DNA from: Candidatus Sulfotelmatobacter sp.
GTDB lineage: Bacteria; Acidobacteriota; Terriglobia; Terriglobales; SbA1
NCBI GenBank assembly: GCA_030151135.1
Contig: JASLEQ010000292.1
Coordinates: forward strand, 1-7,089
Direction: 5' to 3'
Length of the DNA stretch: 7,089 nucleotides
Part shown: positions 5,498 through 7,089 of the stretch, in pieces
How positions within the stretch are numbered: position 1 is the first letter of the stretch
Layout: every line of letters starts with the position of its first letter
The notes under the pieces: model-generated
The model's input: only the letters and a program-made list of their open reading frames with translations
Told to the model about the DNA's origin: nothing
Databases searched by the model: none
Made by a program: the position numbers and the translations under genes

Positions 5498-6652
5498 CTA
5501 TTTGTTCTGGTTGATTCCGAAGCCCCGATCGATGGCGTCGAGCAGCGCGTTGTCCGGATCGTGCGAGTACTGCCAGAACATGATTCCGCCGAGGTGATGG
5601 GCGCGTACGTACCTGGCGCGAGCGAGTTCAGCCTGGGCATCGTTGTAGGTGACAAAGGTCTTGGTCTCTCGATTGTAGAGATAGGGCGTCTGGGAGACTG
5701 GATCCCAATAGCGGATGAATCCTTGCGCGTTGACCAGTGGCGCAATATCGGAATACGCAATCTCATCCTGCGGGACCGCCGTCGGCGGGATGGGCTGAAA
5801 CAAGCCGTTGTTCGTGGAATCTACTCCCAACCATTTGCGGCCGTAGAATGGAATGCCAATGACGATCTTGCCTGCGGGCACGCCCGCCGCCAGGTACATC
5901 TTGACGGCGTTGTCGATCGAGATTGCCTTCGGGTCGGCGGGACTGGTGTATAGGGGCGAGTCGTGGCCGGTATTCTTTTCGACCGGGTTATACCAGTCGT
6001 AGCACATCATGTTCACGCTATCGAGGTACTTCGAAGCCTCGCCCATGTCGGTGTGTTCGAGCCAGACGGTGGTTGCGCCAGTGGCGGACGAAGTGATGAG
6101 GTGGCGGCCGAGGCGTGCTCCTTCTGTGTCGAGGCGTTCGCGCAATTCTTTCAGCAGCAGCGTGTAGGTCTGCTTATCTTCCGGACGGACCGTGGTGCTG
6201 GCGTGCGTGTAGCCGGGATATTCCCAATCGATGTCAATGCCATCGAGGTTGTAGCGCTCGATCACATTGACGGCGGAATCGATGAAGCGGCTTCGGCCTT
6301 CGGGCGTGATGGCCATGTCGGAGAAGCCCGCGGATCCATCTCCGCCGCCACCGACGGAGACAACGACCTCCAACCTTGGATTCAACTTTTTTAGGCCAAC
6401 GAGGGTCGCCAGATTCGCGGCATCGTTCGCAGTCCTGGCAGCGGCAAGTCCGTCCTGAAGACCGAAGAAGGCGTAGTTGATTCGGGTCATCTTTTTTGCG
6501 GCAATAGTGCTGCCGTCAAGCGGTCGTCCACGACCGGCGAAGATGTACCCGATGACCGCCGGGTGGTGCGTTTTCTTTCGTGCCAAGGCATTCTGCGGAA
6601 GAAAGCTGATGAAAAGCGCGGCTACGACGACGGCGTGCTTCATACGCGCCAT
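5498..6652 (-). CDS. exported GH18 family glycosidase (chitinase / endo-beta-N-acetylglucosaminidase-like)
   Basis: This 384-residue enzyme should hydrolyse beta-1,4-linked N-acetylglucosamine polymers (chitin, or the GlcNAc side of peptidoglycan) by substrate-assisted catalysis. Residues 1-24 form a signal peptide (M-A-R-M-K-H, hydrophobic core, A22-L-A24 cleavage). The TIM-barrel marks are all present: I34-G-Y-I on the first strand, N59-Y-A-F-F, S99-V-G-G-G-G on the third strand, D137-G-I-D-I-D-W-E144 with catalytic Glu144 and the paired Asp residues, M216-C-Y-D219, G-I-P-F-Y-G-R for the sixth-strand region, and terminal M-F-W360-Q-Y. The L-V-N-A-Q-G to Y-N-D-A-Q-A segment (about 305-340) fits the usual small alpha+beta insertion. 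There is no LysM, SH3 or carbohydrate-binding module, so substrate cannot be fixed. A second ATG lies three codons in; neither has a good ribosome-binding site. It converges with the transglycosylase gene, 62 bases apart. Confidence 0.93.
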   Translation of the reverse strand: MARMKHAVVVAALFISFLPQNALARKKTHHPAVIGYIFAGRGRPLDGSTIAAKKMTRINYAFFGLQDGLAAARTANDAANLATLVGLKKLNPRLEVVVSVGGGGDGSAGFSDMAITPEGRSRFIDSAVNVIERYNLDGIDIDWEYPGYTHASTTVRPEDKQTYTLLLKELRERLDTEGARLGRHLITSSATGATTVWLEHTDMGEASKYLDSVNMMCYDWYNPVEKNTGHDSPLYTSPADPKAISIDNAVKMYLAAGVPAGKIVIGIPFYGRKWLGVDSTNNGLFQPIPPTAVPQDEIAYSDIAPLVNAQGFIRYWDPVSQTPYLYNRETKTFVTYNDAQAELARARYVRAHHLGGIMFWQYSHDPDNALLDAIDRGFGINQNK

Positions 6653-6661
6653 TTTAAACTC

Positions 6662-6700
6662 GAGTGTCGATTCGGCTGAGAGGCGTGTCTCGACTGAGAG
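6662..6700. repeat. tandem imperfect repeat (21 + 18 bases) upstream of the GH18 gene
   Basis: Two adjacent units, 6662-6682 and 6683-6700, align as G(A/C)GTGTC-[GAT]-TCG(G/A)CTGAGAG: 16 of 18 positions match, the first unit having three extra bases. They occupy almost the whole space between the GH18 start codon (9 bases away) and the stop of the short frame upstream. The position fits a regulator-binding site or the 5' untranslated region of the GH18 mRNA; a plain local duplication is equally possible. Confidence 0.5.
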
Positions 6701-6704
6701 TTGA

Positions 6705-6908
6705 TCAGGGCTTGGCCGTGAGCTTACCGGCGTGCAGGTCTTCAGCGACTTTCTCGGGGTCTTCGACCTCGGTTTCCAGGCGCACTGTTCCGGTCCGCAG
6801 GGCCGGCATTGCCGAAGGCGGGTAGGGCTGCACGAACGGTGCGAGTCCCAATTTGGCTGACGGAAGGCTGATTCTCAGGGGAGGTAAGCCGCGCACAAGG
6901 GGACGCAC
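6705..6908 (-). CDS. doubtful 67-codon open frame, possible small gene or gene remnant
   Basis: The frame starts at GTG (6908-6906) with no visible ribosome-binding site and ends 52 bases before the GH18 start on the same strand. By hand count the codon positions show GC of roughly 73, 51 and 69 percent, the high-low-high pattern of real coding DNA here, and the C-terminal half (from M34: T-V-R-L-E-T-E-V-E-D-P-E-K-V-A-E-D-L) reads like a normal soluble protein. The N-terminal half (L-P-P-L-R-I-S-L-P-S-A-K) is less convincing. In another minus-strand frame just upstream, an ATG at 6923 opens a 15-codon signal-peptide-like start (M-I-R-A-A-C-V-P-L-C-A-A-Y-L-P) that stops inside this frame, so a frameshifted small exported protein is conceivable. 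No family was recognised. Confidence 0.3.
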   Translation of the reverse strand: MRPLVRGLPPLRISLPSAKLGLAPFVQPYPPSAMPALRTGTVRLETEVEDPEKVAEDLHAGKLTAKP

Positions 6909-7044
6909 GCGGCACGAATCATGGTTGTATACCGGCCAGATGCACTGCCGCGCGGAAACTCGGTCCTCTCTTCAAGCAAGAGATTGCGAACTGCGTACCG
7001 TCAACTTCCGAATTTCCGCTCGGCAGCGAAGCGCTGACGACTGC
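6909..7044. other. 136-base stretch with no supported feature
   Basis: Only short open frames on both strands cross this interval, none with a ribosome-binding site or a recognisable protein motif. With the doubtful frame to its left it makes about 390 bases without a confident gene upstream of the GH18 gene. It may hold the GH18 promoter or decayed coding sequence; no strong -10/-35 pair was found. Confidence 0.4.
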
Positions 7045-7089
7045 TTACTTCGTCTGGAACATCACCGGAATTACGCCGATGGTAGTTGC
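7045..7089 (-). CDS. possible 3' end of a minus-strand gene running off the window
   Basis: Reading leftward from the window edge gives 14 codons, A-T-T-I-G-V-I-P-V-M-F-Q-T-K, then TAA (7047-7045). The alternating hydrophobic beta-strand pattern ending in a basic residue is like the C-terminus of periplasmic beta-rich proteins, such as the last strand of TonB-type domains, but 14 residues cannot support a family. The plus strand is also open here (T-A-Y-F-V-W-N-I-T-G-I-T-P-M-V-V), so the strand choice is uncertain. Confidence 0.3.
   Translation of the reverse strand, partial: ATTIGVIPVMFQTK

Noticed and set aside
5359..5766. 135-codon minus-strand frame over the convergent junction
   Set aside because: It overlaps the ends of both well-supported genes in other frames and has Arg/Ser/Thr-rich shadow composition.
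6923..7089. Plus-strand reading across the right edge (T-A-Y-F-V-W-N-I-T-G-I-T-P)
   Set aside because: No start codon with a ribosome-binding site, and the upstream part of the frame has no protein-like character; the minus-strand tail is slightly more plausible but also weak.
1..7089. Mobile elements, CRISPR arrays, tRNA or rRNA genes
   Set aside because: No transposase or integrase motifs, no regularly spaced repeats, no tRNA T-loop/acceptor pattern and no rRNA-like sequence were seen on either strand.

Overview
The window looks like chromosomal DNA from a Gram-negative, GC-rich bacterium, most likely an Acidobacteriota member (Terriglobia type). That placement is inference. It rests on moderately high GC, GTG starts, the style of the ECF sigma/anti-sigma pair, a GAF protein with a Pro/Ala/Glu-rich linker, and a short GGCTTTT(T)AGCT intergenic repeat. 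There is no rRNA, tRNA, CRISPR array, transposase or phage gene.

Layout, left to right. Positions 1-202 are non-coding as far as can be seen and hold two overlapping hairpins. A minus-strand operon follows, transcribed sigma first: an ECF RNA polymerase sigma factor (1134-457) and, overlapping it by four bases (GTGA), a small soluble zinc-binding anti-sigma factor (460-203). A 668-base divergent intergenic region (1135-1802) holds several hairpins and, at its right end, a TATAAT box directly abutting a cluster of GTACCC repeats. On the plus strand come a 379-residue GAF-domain protein (1803-2942), a repeat-bearing spacer, and a large exported Slt70-type lytic transglycosylase with an alpha-solenoid/TPR body (3048-5435). 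Convergent to it is an exported GH18 glycosidase (6652-5498, minus). The right end (6653-7089) holds a tandem repeat upstream of the GH18 gene, a doubtful 67-codon open frame that may be a gene remnant, and what may be the last 14 codons of a minus-strand gene running off the window.

Functionally, the left operon is a signal-responsive transcription switch: the anti-sigma factor has no membrane segment, and its Cys/His spacing matches the zinc site of the redox-sensing anti-sigma RsrA. The right half encodes two exported enzymes that attack beta-1,4-linked GlcNAc-containing polymers (peptidoglycan for the transglycosylase; chitin or peptidoglycan for GH18). The GAF protein between them is a cytoplasmic sensor-like protein of unknown role. 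No clear new multi-gene system is visible. The items most worth a second look are the repeat/hairpin/-10 arrangement at 1655-1716, the GAF protein with its conserved-looking C-terminal helical module, and the RsrA-like anti-sigma factor.
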